A DNA stretch of 62,691 nt from Sphingobacteriales bacterium (GCA_016200915.1 JACQDV010000061.1:1-62691), one strand, 5' to 3'. Shown: positions 33,760 to 43,561, numbered from the stretch's first letter. Numbers and translations are program-made. The notes: generated by a model not told the origin, from the sequence alone.

Positions 33760-34890
33760 TTACTTCATTAATCCTTTTGATTTCATTTCCTGCAATGAGC
33801 CTTTGTAATCTATCAAAGCTACTTCCTGCTGATTTACCCAGTTGGTGAATTGTTGTATTCCCTCTTTAAAAGATACTTTTGGTTTAAATCCTAGTTTCTG
33901 CTCAGCCAGCTTCAACTCAGCATAATTGTGACGGATATCACCCAAACGAAAATCACCGGAAATATTGAGTGGAACATTAATACCGTAACTATCTATCAGT
34001 GTTTGTGCTACTTCCATCACTGTTGTTGGAATACCTGTACCTACGTTGAATACATTGTTTTTCGCTTCTGCTTTCTCAATACCAGCAACAGTTGCATTTA
34101 CTACATCATCAATAAAAACAAAATCACGGCTTTCTTTTCCATCTTCAAAAATATTGATGGGCTGATTATTCTTTATAAGATTGGAAAAGATAGAAAGTAT
34201 CCCCGTATAAGGATTTTTTAAGGATTGTCCCGGACCGTAAACATTCTGATAACGGAAAGCTACCGGCTCAATACCAATAGTTGGGCAAACCGTCATCACC
34301 ATTTGCTCCTGTACCTGCTTGGTAATTCCATATACTGAAGTTGGATGTATTTTGCTTTGTTCATCTGTCGCTACTAATTGCAATTCCTCATCATCTAACC
34401 AGCTTACTTCAAATTTTCCAGCTACTAATCTTTCCCTGCTTCTTGATTCAGGATAAACATAACCGTATTTTTTTGACAAGTATCTTCCTTCACCATAAAT
34501 AGCACGGGATGATGCTATCACTATCCTCTTAACATCATATTTATTATTTGCCAGCAAATCGAGCATTAAGGATGTAGCTCCAATGTTTACATCTGTATAT
34601 TTCCTTATTTGGTACATGGATTGACCTGTCCCTGTTTCTGCGGCCAGATGAACAATCACTTCTTGTTCCGGCAATACTTTTTTCAAATCCGTTTCATTAC
34701 TTACATCACCTTTTACAAAAGTTACTTTGTCTTTGATCCTTAAAAAAAGTTCAGAAGTGTTTTCAGCATCTTTACCATGTATTTGCTCTGATAAATTATC
34801 CAGCGCTGTAATAACATGCCCTCTTGCTATTAAAGCCAACGCAAGAGATGAACCAATAAAACCTGCACCACCTGTAATTAATATTTTCAT
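33760..34890 (-). CDS. NAD-dependent nucleotide-sugar epimerase/dehydratase
   Basis: A 376-aa extended SDR. The Rossmann motif TGGAGFIGS is at 6-14, DNLSEQIHG follows, and catalytic Tyr187 and Lys191 lie in SVYGITK. An insertion of about 30 residues before the YxxxK motif and the DNLSxQIHG pattern recall dTDP-L-rhamnose 4-epimerase-type enzymes; the exact substrate is not certain. It lies 4 bp from each neighbour in the polysaccharide operon. Confidence 0.88.
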   Translation of the reverse strand: MKILITGGAGFIGSSLALALIARGHVITALDNLSEQIHGKDAENTSELFLRIKDKVTFVKGDVSNETDLKKVLPEQEVIVHLAAETGTGQSMYQIRKYTDVNIGATSLMLDLLANNKYDVKRIVIASSRAIYGEGRYLSKKYGYVYPESRSRERLVAGKFEVSWLDDEELQLVATDEQSKIHPTSVYGITKQVQEQMVMTVCPTIGIEPVAFRYQNVYGPGQSLKNPYTGILSIFSNLIKNNQPINIFEDGKESRDFVFIDDVVNATVAGIEKAEAKNNVFNVGTGIPTTVMEVAQTLIDSYGINVPLNISGDFRLGDIRHNYAELKLAEQKLGFKPKVSFKEGIQQFTNWVNQQEVALIDYKGSLQEMKSKGLMK

Positions 34891-34893
34891 TTG

Positions 34894-35481
34894 CTATGCA
34901 ATAAATTCACCCTCCGCATTGGTTTTTTCCCAATTGCCAGATGAAGGATTAAAACGTTTAATAATTTTAGCCGGCGAACCAACCGCCACACAAAAGTCAG
35001 GAATATCTTTTGTTACAACCGAATTAGCTCCCACCACACTATTCTTTCCAATAACAGCACCTATCACACATACATTTTCCCCAAGCCAGCAACCATCTTT
35101 AAGAATAACAGGATTGGTTTGCTTAACCGGCTGATCAATGACCGGCACATTAATATTTTCATAAGAATGAATATTATCGCTGAGATAAACTTTATCAGCT
35201 ATCAGCACTTTTCTGCCAATTTCAATTAATGAAGAAGCATAGATATGGCAATTGTTACCAATATAAGTTCCATCACCAATTATTAATTTACAATTTGCAT
35301 CACCAGTAACCGGATCAGCAGCCAGCCATGTGTTTTTTCGTACATAAACATTCTTCCCGATAAATATCCTTTTGCCGCCGGTTATAGTTGGTTGCAGCAA
35401 TTTACTTCCTGCCCCAATACTTCCTAATTGAAGTTTGAAGAATGGATATTTGAAAAGATAATAAAACAGTTTATGCAGCAT
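34894..35481 (-). CDS. Left-handed beta-helix acyltransferase (sugar O-acetyltransferase-like)
   Basis: A 195-aa protein. Repeated hexapeptide turns (IFIGKNVYVRKNTWL, LIIGDGTYIGNNCHI, ENVCVIGAVIGKNSVVGANSVVTKDIP) form the left-handed helix of the CAT/LacA/WbbJ acetyltransferases; the C-terminal VGSPAKIIKRF is the usual end. It probably O-acetylates a surface glycan sugar using acetyl-CoA. It lies in the operon with 2-4-bp gaps. Confidence 0.88.
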   Translation of the reverse strand: MLHKLFYYLFKYPFFKLQLGSIGAGSKLLQPTITGGKRIFIGKNVYVRKNTWLAADPVTGDANCKLIIGDGTYIGNNCHIYASSLIEIGRKVLIADKVYLSDNIHSYENINVPVIDQPVKQTNPVILKDGCWLGENVCVIGAVIGKNSVVGANSVVTKDIPDFCVAVGSPAKIIKRFNPSSGNWEKTNAEGEFIA

Positions 35482-35483
35482 GT

Positions 35484-36758
35484 TTATCTCAATGTTTTTC
35501 CTGCTTCCTTATTTACCAGAAAAGCCTGGTTTTCTTCTGTAAAATACCGTCGAAAGAAACGGATCATAATACTATATCGTCTTATTCCGATCAATTTCTT
35601 AATGATCTTAAAGAACAAATGTACATAAGCGAATTTTTTGCTGAAGTTTTTTACTGTTTTATTGGTGAGTTTATCAGCAGATACCGGTGAATGATCCAGC
35701 AATCCTTTTTTCTTCAACTGTGCAAAGTAAGTTACTTCACCTGTTGAAAAAGGATATTCAGGTTCCATATTCAGTTCGAGTAAACGCCGGTACATTCTTC
35801 GGTGCAAACTCAAAACACCCACTCCATTCTCATACATGCTATACGAATACTTTAAACTGGAATAGGTTTTAAAATTACTATTAGCCAATGCTTCGCCATA
35901 TTTTTCAAAAACGGGTTGAAGATCGGCATAATCTGTCATTTGATCATTCTTATGTACTACTTGTCCACTTCCAATTTGAGAATAATCATAACCGGAGAAA
36001 TGAACAAATAGCAATGGTTCTTTAGTTGCAATATCATCATCTCTGTCCTGAACATAATAAACACCATCCTCTACCGACACTTTTCGTTCATGAAAATTCC
36101 AGGGAGCAGCATTGATTCCACGATGGCGGGAGATATGATATTGCTGATCAGTAAAAATTGCTGGCAATAAATTAATCCATTTCTGATCGGTTGCCGTACC
36201 CTGGTCATTATCAAAAAAACAATGATGCACTAACCGGTGATGCCACCAGGCTAAAAATTTATCAGTTGTTTCCGATTTCTTCAAACCAATAAAGCCAAGA
36301 TTAAAAGTACCGTTTAGTAAAAACAAAAAATCCTCATAATTGCCTTTAAAAGGGGTTTGTATATTCAGGATATGTGGTGTAACAACAATAGATGCTTCAT
36401 TCAGCTGATCAAATACAACCTGTAATGGATTAAATATATAAATATCAGGATCAAAATAAAGTATCTTATCATATCCCTTTGTAAAGAGGTATTGGAAGCT
36501 GGTTGCTTTAATGGCTGTACAAAACTCAACCAGGTTATATTTAAAAGCCATCTGCTCCCACTCAGTTGCAGGAATATTTAGAACATCTTTTGCGGTAAGC
36601 ACATTAGCAGGAAGTGTTTGCTGTAATCCCTCAGCACCATCCCATTCATCTGCCACAACAATAAAAAATTCTGCCTCTGAATGTTTGCGAACAGAAGATT
36701 CCAGCACTTGTGCAAGGCCGGTATAATTTTTGGCGACTATGGTAAAAATGGCGTTCAA
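35484..36758 (-). CDS. Glycosyltransferase (GT8-like, GT-A fold)
   Basis: A 424-aa protein. MNAIFTIVAKNYTGLAQVLESS at the N-terminus, then KGYDKILYFDPDIYIFNPL, with a DxD metal motif of the kind found in GT8-like enzymes, and FNLGFIGLKKS. The C-terminal 100 residues are basic and helical, perhaps membrane-associated. Its start overlaps the stop of the GT9-like gene by 4 bp. Donor and acceptor are unknown. Confidence 0.82.
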   Translation of the reverse strand: MNAIFTIVAKNYTGLAQVLESSVRKHSEAEFFIVVADEWDGAEGLQQTLPANVLTAKDVLNIPATEWEQMAFKYNLVEFCTAIKATSFQYLFTKGYDKILYFDPDIYIFNPLQVVFDQLNEASIVVTPHILNIQTPFKGNYEDFLFLLNGTFNLGFIGLKKSETTDKFLAWWHHRLVHHCFFDNDQGTATDQKWINLLPAIFTDQQYHISRHRGINAAPWNFHERKVSVEDGVYYVQDRDDDIATKEPLLFVHFSGYDYSQIGSGQVVHKNDQMTDYADLQPVFEKYGEALANSNFKTYSSLKYSYSMYENGVGVLSLHRRMYRRLLELNMEPEYPFSTGEVTYFAQLKKKGLLDHSPVSADKLTNKTVKNFSKKFAYVHLFFKIIKKLIGIRRYSIMIRFFRRYFTEENQAFLVNKEAGKTLR

Positions 36759-37867
36759 ATCTTTTTTGTTTGATCAAGGATCATTTGAATCGGGAATAAC
36801 AATAATCCCATCAGTACATATTTCAGCATGGAAATATTAAAACCATTCTCCTTCAAATTGACTCTCACGAAAGTAGCAATTTCAGCTAATCTTCCCTTTT
36901 TTAAAAAATGATGAATGATACCACGGTATAACCTGAATTGCGGCTTGACAATTTGGTTATGCTTTGTTTGTGCTCCGGCAAAACCATTGTGAAATATATC
37001 AGCAAAAACTGTTTCCAGTTTTTTATTATCGAAATCAATTAACTCAATCAATCCATCAGCAGATTTATGTAATTTTTTAAAATTCAGTGATAGAGGGTTA
37101 AAATAATAAGCATCGGGTGCTAAAATCTGTACCATTGGTAACGGCTTAGCCGCTATGCTGGTTGCCGCCCAGCTTATACCACTGGAACAACCGAGTAATA
37201 ATGTACAGTAATGCGTTAATCCTACTGTTTCCCTGATGGATAAAGTATTACCGTCTATAATATTGGGATGATCAAAATTATATGGTCTTGGGCCCGATAA
37301 AATCACACAGGTATTTTCTTCTTTTAAAATTCGTATTGAATAATCGAGAATAATCTCATCGGTAAGATTGAGTTGCTTTGTTTGTGGAGCACATTCAAAT
37401 AAAACAACATTTTTGTAATTAGACAGGCTATGTTTCTGCGCAAATTTTTCAGCTGTGTCTTTTTCGTTTTCTGTTAGATGCAAAACCGGAGCTGTATCAA
37501 CTGTAATTGTCAATCCTGAACTTCTGTAAACAGAGCAACAAACAGTTCCATCGTAATACTTCATATTAGTACCAAGCAGTTGAGAAATGATCACCTCCGT
37601 ATATATACCAGCTCTTTTTTTTTCAAACGCTTCATTCACTACTTTGTTAAAGACTTCTTCATTCTGTGCTGCATCAGAGATAATTACTTCTTCTATTACA
37701 TCAATATCTGGATTATTCAGCAGTATGTTCCTGCATTTGGAAGAAACGATCCATGTCAATTCACAATCAGGATGATCATTTTTAATTTGCCGGGCTATTG
37801 TAGTGGCAAATAAACAATCTCCATTGGAGAACAATTGAATCAGTACTATTTTCTTCCTGTTACTCAT
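36755..37867 (-). CDS. GT9 / heptosyltransferase-like protein
   Basis: A 370-aa GT-B protein. IVLIQLFSNGDCLFATTIARQIK matches the N-terminal heptosyltransferase motif (usually GDxxxxTP), and a C-lobe with VILSGPRPY and LLLGCSSGISWAATSIAAKP corresponds to the sugar-nucleotide site. Family enzymes add heptose or related sugars to lipid A cores. The motif variants make substrate assignment unsafe. The 4-bp overlaps on both sides show translational coupling. Confidence 0.8.
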   Translation of the reverse strand: MSNRKKIVLIQLFSNGDCLFATTIARQIKNDHPDCELTWIVSSKCRNILLNNPDIDVIEEVIISDAAQNEEVFNKVVNEAFEKKRAGIYTEVIISQLLGTNMKYYDGTVCCSVYRSSGLTITVDTAPVLHLTENEKDTAEKFAQKHSLSNYKNVVLFECAPQTKQLNLTDEIILDYSIRILKEENTCVILSGPRPYNFDHPNIIDGNTLSIRETVGLTHYCTLLLGCSSGISWAATSIAAKPLPMVQILAPDAYYFNPLSLNFKKLHKSADGLIELIDFDNKKLETVFADIFHNGFAGAQTKHNQIVKPQFRLYRGIIHHFLKKGRLAEIATFVRVNLKENGFNISMLKYVLMGLLLFPIQMILDQTKKI

Positions 37868-38739
37868 GCTTGCTGCAACATCAGTTGTGCTAACTGCTTT
37901 AATGAAGTTTTAGGTTTCCAGCCTAATGATTGTATCAACGATGAGTCAGAAACTAATTGTTTATATTCTGCTTCAAATCCTTTTTCAATAGCTACGTAAT
38001 CTTTCCAGTTCTTTCCAACAAGCGAAAAACATTCTGTTAAAAAATCCGCAATAGAATAACCTATTCCTGAACCAAGATTTGCTTCAAACACTTTATCCTG
38101 GTTTACCAAACACCAGATAGCTTCCACCACATCGCCTGCAAAAGTCCATTCTTTGATGGTATTAATATCCCCGATGAGTAATTTTTCATTACTGCCTGAA
38201 GAAATTCGCTTTGCTGCTTTGGCAATTTTTTGTGCCACATGCCGCTCTGATCTCCTCGGACTATCATGATTAAAGAAATAACCCACATAAGTTTTTATTC
38301 CATGAATATTCCGAAAATACCTCGCAGCATAAACAGATTGTATGCGACTAACAGAATAAGCATCTCTTGCTTCGAAAGGATCAGACTCTTTTATCGGCTG
38401 ATTATGGTTGACAAATTGTAATCCACTTCCCGAAATAAAAACTTTTGTTTGTGGTGAATGAAGTTTCACTGCTTCTAAAATATTTAATGTGCCGGTGGAA
38501 ATTGTTTGATGGTTTTCAAACATTACCTCGTGCCGTGTAGTGGAATTAGCGGCTAAATGAAAGATGAATGGCGGTTGATGGTCCTGAACAAGTGACTGCA
38601 CATCTTCAAAATTAGTAATATCGGCTTTTATGTAATCACCATTCCGTGATATACCAATAACTTCTATTCCCTGCTGTTGCAGCAAAGATTGAAGATAAAA
38701 TCCATCCTGGCCATTCGCTCCAAATAGTATTGCTTTCAT
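37864..38739 (-). CDS. GDP-mannose 4,6-dehydratase-like SDR with altered active site
   Basis: A 291-aa protein. GANGQDG at 7-13 is the Rossmann motif typical of GMD, HLAANSTTRH follows, and FNHDSPRRSERHVAQKIA is the GMD product-side signature. The catalytic motif is Y128-S-V-S-R132: the usual YxxxK lysine is arginine. It is shorter than GMD (about 340-370 aa). It may be an active variant, a 4-reductase (RMD-like) or a non-dehydratase; the sequence alone cannot decide. It overlaps the GT9-like gene by 4 bp. Confidence 0.8.
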   Translation of the reverse strand: MKAILFGANGQDGFYLQSLLQQQGIEVIGISRNGDYIKADITNFEDVQSLVQDHQPPFIFHLAANSTTRHEVMFENHQTISTGTLNILEAVKLHSPQTKVFISGSGLQFVNHNQPIKESDPFEARDAYSVSRIQSVYAARYFRNIHGIKTYVGYFFNHDSPRRSERHVAQKIAKAAKRISSGSNEKLLIGDINTIKEWTFAGDVVEAIWCLVNQDKVFEANLGSGIGYSIADFLTECFSLVGKNWKDYVAIEKGFEAEYKQLVSDSSLIQSLGWKPKTSLKQLAQLMLQQA

Positions 38740-38740
38740 C

Positions 38741-39448
38741 TTATTGAAATATATCGTTCCGGCAAAAAAGTGTGTTCAGGTTTGTATCAGCATATACACG
38801 ATAACCCTGCGTCAGCATATAATTAATGATCTCCTGATTTTTATTCGTGGTATTATTCAACGAAAACTCTATTGTTTCAACGCATAGTAATTCCGGTCTG
38901 AGTTTTTTGAAGTCAATACTTTTCAAAATAGCCAGGTCTAACCCTTCCACATCTAACGATATAAAATTTACCTGTTCAAAATTATATTTCTTCGCAATAT
39001 GCTCCACTGTATCTAACTGCACTTTTGACTGATGATAAGCAATTCCTGAGTCTTTACTCTTTTTATCAGCATCTTCTTTTGAAAAAGTATTCCATGCACT
39101 GTAATGTCCATCAAAAAAATAAAAATCAGCTTCAGCAGCAACGGTAACAGAAACACCAATATTCAAAACTATATCGTTTGGTCTTGCTTTTTTTAATGAT
39201 GGAATTAAACTTATATCCGGTTCAATACAAACTCCTTTGCTTCCTTTAAGGTAGAACAAATAAGTATTGTTCCCTTTAACAGGTTGATTGGCGCCAATAT
39301 CAATATAAACAGGCTGCTTTATACCAATACTCTCAAAAAAGTAATCAGCAATTATATCTTCACCACTCTGCGAATAACTCACTTTCGAACGCAACTGAAT
39401 GGTATCTGCGGCTTTTTTTAATTTGGTGAGTATCCTTGACAAATTCAT
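38741..39448 (-). CDS. FkbM-family methyltransferase
   Basis: A 235-aa protein. YIDIGANQPVKGNNTYLFY is the SAM-binding motif, then GVCIEPDISL, and FISLDVEGLDLAILKSIDF with LLCVETIEF are diagnostic of FkbM methyltransferases. It probably O-methylates a sugar of the glycan. It is adjacent to the GMD-like gene (1-bp gap) and the C-methyltransferase (18-bp gap). Confidence 0.9.
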   Translation of the reverse strand: MNLSRILTKLKKAADTIQLRSKVSYSQSGEDIIADYFFESIGIKQPVYIDIGANQPVKGNNTYLFYLKGSKGVCIEPDISLIPSLKKARPNDIVLNIGVSVTVAAEADFYFFDGHYSAWNTFSKEDADKKSKDSGIAYHQSKVQLDTVEHIAKKYNFEQVNFISLDVEGLDLAILKSIDFKKLRPELLCVETIEFSLNNTTNKNQEIINYMLTQGYRVYADTNLNTLFCRNDIFQ

Positions 39449-39466
39449 GAAAAGCTATTCAGTGGT

Positions 39467-40726
39467 TCAGGATTTTTTATAAATATCAATGGTAGGAATT
39501 GGGAAAATAAATCCTGTTCCTTTTTCCAAAGCCTCTTTTTCTCTTTCAATAAATTCGGCTTTAAAGTGCCAGGGTAATACCAAATAATAATCCGGATTCA
39601 TTGCCCTGCTCTCTGCCTCACTAATGATTGGAATGTTAGTACCTAATGTATAAGCTCCATATTTATCAGGGTTACGTTCTGCAGCATATTCTACCAGCAT
39701 ACTGTTTATATCACACCATTGTAAAATGGTATTGCCTTTGGTGGAAGCACCATAAATATGAACTTTCTTTCCCTGCCTTTTTAAATCAACTAAAAGATTA
39801 TGCAGATCATCTTTCACTTTTTCAATACGATACTGAAAAGCGATATATGGTTTATCGGTATCCAGTTCAAGATCAAATTCTTTTTGTCTTATTTCATTCA
39901 TCAGGTGATGATCAGCAAGATTATAGTACAAACCGCTTTCTTTGTGTGTGGCAAAACAACGGATACTACCACCATTAATATCGTTAAAGCTGATCTTGAA
40001 TATCTTCATATCACCCATGGCCGCAATTTTCTCTAATACAGCCAAACTGTAATACTCTAAATGCTCATGGCAAATAGTATCATAACTATCCAGCTCTATC
40101 ATTCGGGGCATATAACTCATCTCAAACACCCAGATACCCTCCGGCGACAATGAATGTTTTATATTCTTTACAAATGCAACAGGATCTTCCAGATCATAAA
40201 ACATCGCAATGGAAGTAATCACATCCATCTTAGCATCACCCATTACTTTACTCAACTCGGCAGAAGGGAAAATATCCTGTACCACTTTGGCACCTTTTAC
40301 TTCCTGCGCCACATCACTGGGATCACAACCGTATTTTTCAAATGAAGCCGGATAATAGCCGAGTAAAGTACCATCGTTACAGCCAATATCTAATACATTT
40401 CCTTTATGACTCTTTAACAAACCTAATGCTTCATCAACAATACCTTTTAAATGGTTTCGCATGGTAGCATTTGTACCGCTTCGATACCAGTAAGCAGCAT
40501 ATAAAATTTCCGGGGGAACACTATGTTCCATTTGCAACAAGCCGCATGCATTTTCATCTAATTGTGGATTACAGCGAACCAATGAACAATTGATCTTACG
40601 GGTAGAAGGCATTTCTTTACCGGGCTTAACAAACGAACCCTGTAAATACTGAGGTCCCAAATCAATTACGGGAGTTAAAGAAGATGAACCGCAAACCCTG
40701 CAGGTTGTTCTCTTTCTAACATGCAT
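39467..40726 (-). CDS. SAM-dependent C-methyltransferase for nucleotide sugars
   Basis: A 419-aa, three-domain protein. An N-terminal zinc-binding domain has C9/C12 in TCRVCGSS and GPQYLQGSFV. A central class-I SAM domain has NVLDIGCNDGTLLGYYP. The C-terminal C-methyltransferase domain shows GGSIRCFATH and VHIYGASTKGNTILQW. Family knowledge: enzymes such as TylCIII/NovU methylate a carbon of dTDP-4-keto-6-deoxysugars, giving branched sugars. It implies a methyl-branched deoxysugar in the surface glycan. Confidence 0.92.
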   Translation of the reverse strand: MHVRKRTTCRVCGSSSLTPVIDLGPQYLQGSFVKPGKEMPSTRKINCSLVRCNPQLDENACGLLQMEHSVPPEILYAAYWYRSGTNATMRNHLKGIVDEALGLLKSHKGNVLDIGCNDGTLLGYYPASFEKYGCDPSDVAQEVKGAKVVQDIFPSAELSKVMGDAKMDVITSIAMFYDLEDPVAFVKNIKHSLSPEGIWVFEMSYMPRMIELDSYDTICHEHLEYYSLAVLEKIAAMGDMKIFKISFNDINGGSIRCFATHKESGLYYNLADHHLMNEIRQKEFDLELDTDKPYIAFQYRIEKVKDDLHNLLVDLKRQGKKVHIYGASTKGNTILQWCDINSMLVEYAAERNPDKYGAYTLGTNIPIISEAESRAMNPDYYLVLPWHFKAEFIEREKEALEKGTGFIFPIPTIDIYKKS

Positions 40727-40732
40727 ACGAAC

Positions 40733-41173
40733 TTATTTTTTAGATTGAAGCAATTCTACAAATTTCAGGTCAATAGCGTCAATACATTTATTGCGTTCCA
40801 GGTTAAGAACCGCTAATTGTTTTATAAGACCATCCTTTTCAGCCACCGGTATATTTTCAATATCGTAACCTTTTTCCACTTCATGCCAAAGACGGCAATT
40901 AACATCTGCCAACTGAAAGAATAAACTTCCGATAGCTCCTGTAACTTCCTTCACTTCGTTTCCCTCTTTTTTAAATACTTTGTTGGCAGCAAAGGTGAGT
41001 CGTTCCACAGGAATATTACCAGCTATTGCAGCTTGTACATATTCATCAATTTCCTGCTGAAGTTGACTAGCTTGTCTGGCAAGGCTTTCCAGCCGCTGTG
41101 GGTCTTCTGAATGATATTCCTTCAATTTTACGATAGTGAGTTTATCACAAAGCATCCCTAAAGTTTCTGCCAT
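40733..41173 (-). CDS. Helical protein of polysaccharide locus (DUF4254-like)
   Basis: A 146-aa all-helical protein. The C-terminal LADVNCRLWHEVEKGYD followed by LNLERNKCIDAIDL resembles DUF4254 proteins, which are often found with Bacteroidetes glycosyltransferases; this assignment is tentative. There is no signal peptide. It is the first gene of the minus-strand glycan operon, 6 bp before the C-methyltransferase. Confidence 0.6.
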   Translation of the reverse strand: MAETLGMLCDKLTIVKLKEYHSEDPQRLESLARQASQLQQEIDEYVQAAIAGNIPVERLTFAANKVFKKEGNEVKEVTGAIGSLFFQLADVNCRLWHEVEKGYDIENIPVAEKDGLIKQLAVLNLERNKCIDAIDLKFVELLQSKK

Positions 41174-41296
41174 ATTTCCGGTAGTTAGGTTTCCCGCAAA
41201 GATATTCGTTGCACGTTAATATCCCTTAAATATTATTGGTTAAATACAACGGCCTGTGTATTTGATGACCATTGAAAATCTCCTTACTTTTATCGC

Positions 41297-42808
41297 ATGA
41301 GTAACGTCATCAGGCGGCAAAGTATCATTACTACGGCTATTATTTTTTTTGGCTTTGGAATTGGATTCATTAACAATCTTTTCTTCACCAGTTCCCATTA
41401 TTTTCAGCCTGATGAATATGGACTTACCCGTACACTCTTTGATTTCAGCAACCTGATCTATGCGTTTACCTTTTTAGGTGGCACGGCCATCATGTATAAA
41501 TTTTATCCTTACTATGAAAACAATCTTAAGGAAGAAGATAATGATCTGCTTAGCTGGATGCTGGTAATACCACTAATTGCATTTATCATTTTTCTGTTTG
41601 TGGCTACCGCTTTTAAAGGATTTTTTATAAGAAAATTCAGCGCCAATTCCCCGCAATTAATCACTTACTATTTCTGGATATTTCCATTTGGCTTCGCACT
41701 GCTTATTTATAATCTTCTTGATGGCTACTGTAATAGTATTAAAAGAACAGTAATTACAAACTTCCTTAAAGAAACAGTATTAAGGATACTTACATTAATA
41801 CTGATCTTATTGTTTGTCTTTAAGATTATTGATTATCCCGTTTTCATAAAATTGTTCAGTTTACTTTATATCGTATTGGTGGTTATTTTGATACTTTACC
41901 TGCATAAACAAGGCAAATTTCATCTTAGTCTAAAACCAAGCAAACTCACACGCCGACTTTGGAAAAAGATGTTGCCTTTTGCCATATTTATTTTTGCCGG
42001 TACATTGATCAGCACTATTGCAGCTTCATTTGACAGTTTAATTATTTCTTCAAAGCTTGCCAATGCACAGGCCATGGTGGGGATATTTACTTTCTCCACA
42101 TATATCAGCAATATTATACAGGTGCCGCAAAGAAGTGTGATAGCCATATCTATTCCATTTCTTTCTGAAGCATGGAGAAAAAAAGATCATCAGCGAATAC
42201 AAACCATTTACCAGCGAAGCAGTATTAATCTTTTACTGATTGCATTATTTCTCTTTGGTAATATCTGGCTCAATTATGAAAATGCAATTAATACGCTCCA
42301 TCTTAATCCTGTTTACCTGCAGGGAAAATACGTAGTGTTATTGATGGGAATAAAAATATTGGTGGATATGGGTACAGGTGTAAACGGCCAGATCATTGGC
42401 ACTTCTAATTACTGGAAGGTTGAATTTTTCACTGGTATATTTCTGTTGTTATTGCTGATACCAATGAACTTTATTTTAGTCCCCAGGATTGGAATTACCG
42501 GTGCTGCTATTTCAAGTTTAGCAGCTTATACCTGTTACAATATTGTGCGATTAGGATTCCTCTGGTATAAATTCAGGATGCAGCCATTTAGTACTAAAAC
42601 CTTAGTGGTTTTAGCATTGGGAGTAATAGCCTACTTAGTTGTTTTCTATTTAACTCCGGGCTTAAGTGGCTGGTTGTCCATCTTTATTAAAAGTGCTTTC
42701 TTTAGCCTGTTATTTGTGGTTGCTACCTGGTATTTAAAACTCACGCCTGATTTTGAACCGATATTAAACACTGTGAAAAAGCGATTCGGTATCAAAGGAA
42801 AGGCTTAA
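41297..42808 (+). CDS. Wzx-type polysaccharide flippase
   Basis: A 503-aa protein with about 14 membrane helices. The MOP-family N-terminus (QSIITTAIIFFGFGIGFINNLFF) and GRIGITGAAISSLAAYT-type C-half helices (here PRIGITGAAISSLAAYT) are typical of Wzx/RfbX flippases. It should move lipid-linked oligosaccharide units across the inner membrane for the neighbouring operon. It is divergent from the DUF4254-like gene. The last 45 bp overlap the 3' end of mqnA on the other strand. Confidence 0.9.
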   Translation: MSNVIRRQSIITTAIIFFGFGIGFINNLFFTSSHYFQPDEYGLTRTLFDFSNLIYAFTFLGGTAIMYKFYPYYENNLKEEDNDLLSWMLVIPLIAFIIFLFVATAFKGFFIRKFSANSPQLITYYFWIFPFGFALLIYNLLDGYCNSIKRTVITNFLKETVLRILTLILILLFVFKIIDYPVFIKLFSLLYIVLVVILILYLHKQGKFHLSLKPSKLTRRLWKKMLPFAIFIFAGTLISTIAASFDSLIISSKLANAQAMVGIFTFSTYISNIIQVPQRSVIAISIPFLSEAWRKKDHQRIQTIYQRSSINLLLIALFLFGNIWLNYENAINTLHLNPVYLQGKYVVLLMGIKILVDMGTGVNGQIIGTSNYWKVEFFTGIFLLLLLIPMNFILVPRIGITGAAISSLAAYTCYNIVRLGFLWYKFRMQPFSTKTLVVLALGVIAYLVVFYLTPGLSGWLSIFIKSAFFSLLFVVATWYLKLTPDFEPILNTVKKRFGIKGKA

Positions 42809-43561
42809 CTGAAGGAATTTTTTCAATGCTTTCTTTTTATCATTATCTAAGTAATAACGAATATGCTGTGTATAATATTTCTTTAAATCAATACCTTGTT
42901 TATTTTCGATAGTGTTAATCACATCATCAATATGGGTTACACCATATTCATTTGCAGCATTAAATTCTTTTACAAAATTTTCCGATAATTTTTTATTGCT
43001 TACCCAGGCGGCAAAGATGAACGGCAATCCGGTCATTTGCTTCCATGCTTCTGCCAGGTCGTAGCAGTATGCAGAATTTTTCTTTTGTTCAAAAGCCCGG
43101 TCGCCAATAACAACAGCGGCGGTTGTTCCTTTAATTTCCTGTCGGTATTCTTTTTGGCTGTAAATAATATCAGGGCTTATCTTCCAGTAATCTCTCAATA
43201 AAACCCTTGCCAGTTCATTGGAGGTGCGGGACTGGTAATCGAGAATAACCATTTTTATTTCATTAACCGGTACCTCGCTAAAAAGACATACAGAAGCCAC
43301 TTCCCCATCAGCTGCAATTCCATAGTCGCTTACAATATAACTTTCCTTCAGGTGCGGAATGGTAGCCACGGGTACTAACGCTATATCTGCATCGCCATCA
43401 ATAAGCCATTGGGCAATTTTTGAAGGGTAATCAACTTTTAATTCTATCTTATTCATCACAGGAGATTGTTCAATCCCGTATAACAGCGGCAGGGTATTCA
43501 GATAACTTACGGCTGCAATCCTTATTTTACTATCCAATTTTACTTTAGTTTTGCGGAGCAA
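42764..43561 (-). CDS. mqnA: Chorismate dehydratase (futalosine menaquinone pathway)
   Basis: A 265-aa protein. IRIAAVSYLNTLPLLYGIE is the MqnA N-terminus, followed by GDADIALVPVATIPHL, VILDYQSRTSNELARVLL and VIGDRAFE, all family-specific. It converts chorismate to 3-enolpyruvyl-benzoate, the first step of menaquinone synthesis by the futalosine route. The 3' end overlaps the flippase by 45 bp convergently. Confidence 0.92.
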   Translation of the reverse strand: MLRKTKVKLDSKIRIAAVSYLNTLPLLYGIEQSPVMNKIELKVDYPSKIAQWLIDGDADIALVPVATIPHLKESYIVSDYGIAADGEVASVCLFSEVPVNEIKMVILDYQSRTSNELARVLLRDYWKISPDIIYSQKEYRQEIKGTTAAVVIGDRAFEQKKNSAYCYDLAEAWKQMTGLPFIFAAWVSNKKLSENFVKEFNAANEYGVTHIDDVINTIENKQGIDLKKYYTQHIRYYLDNDKKKALKKFLQLSLSFDTESLFHSV

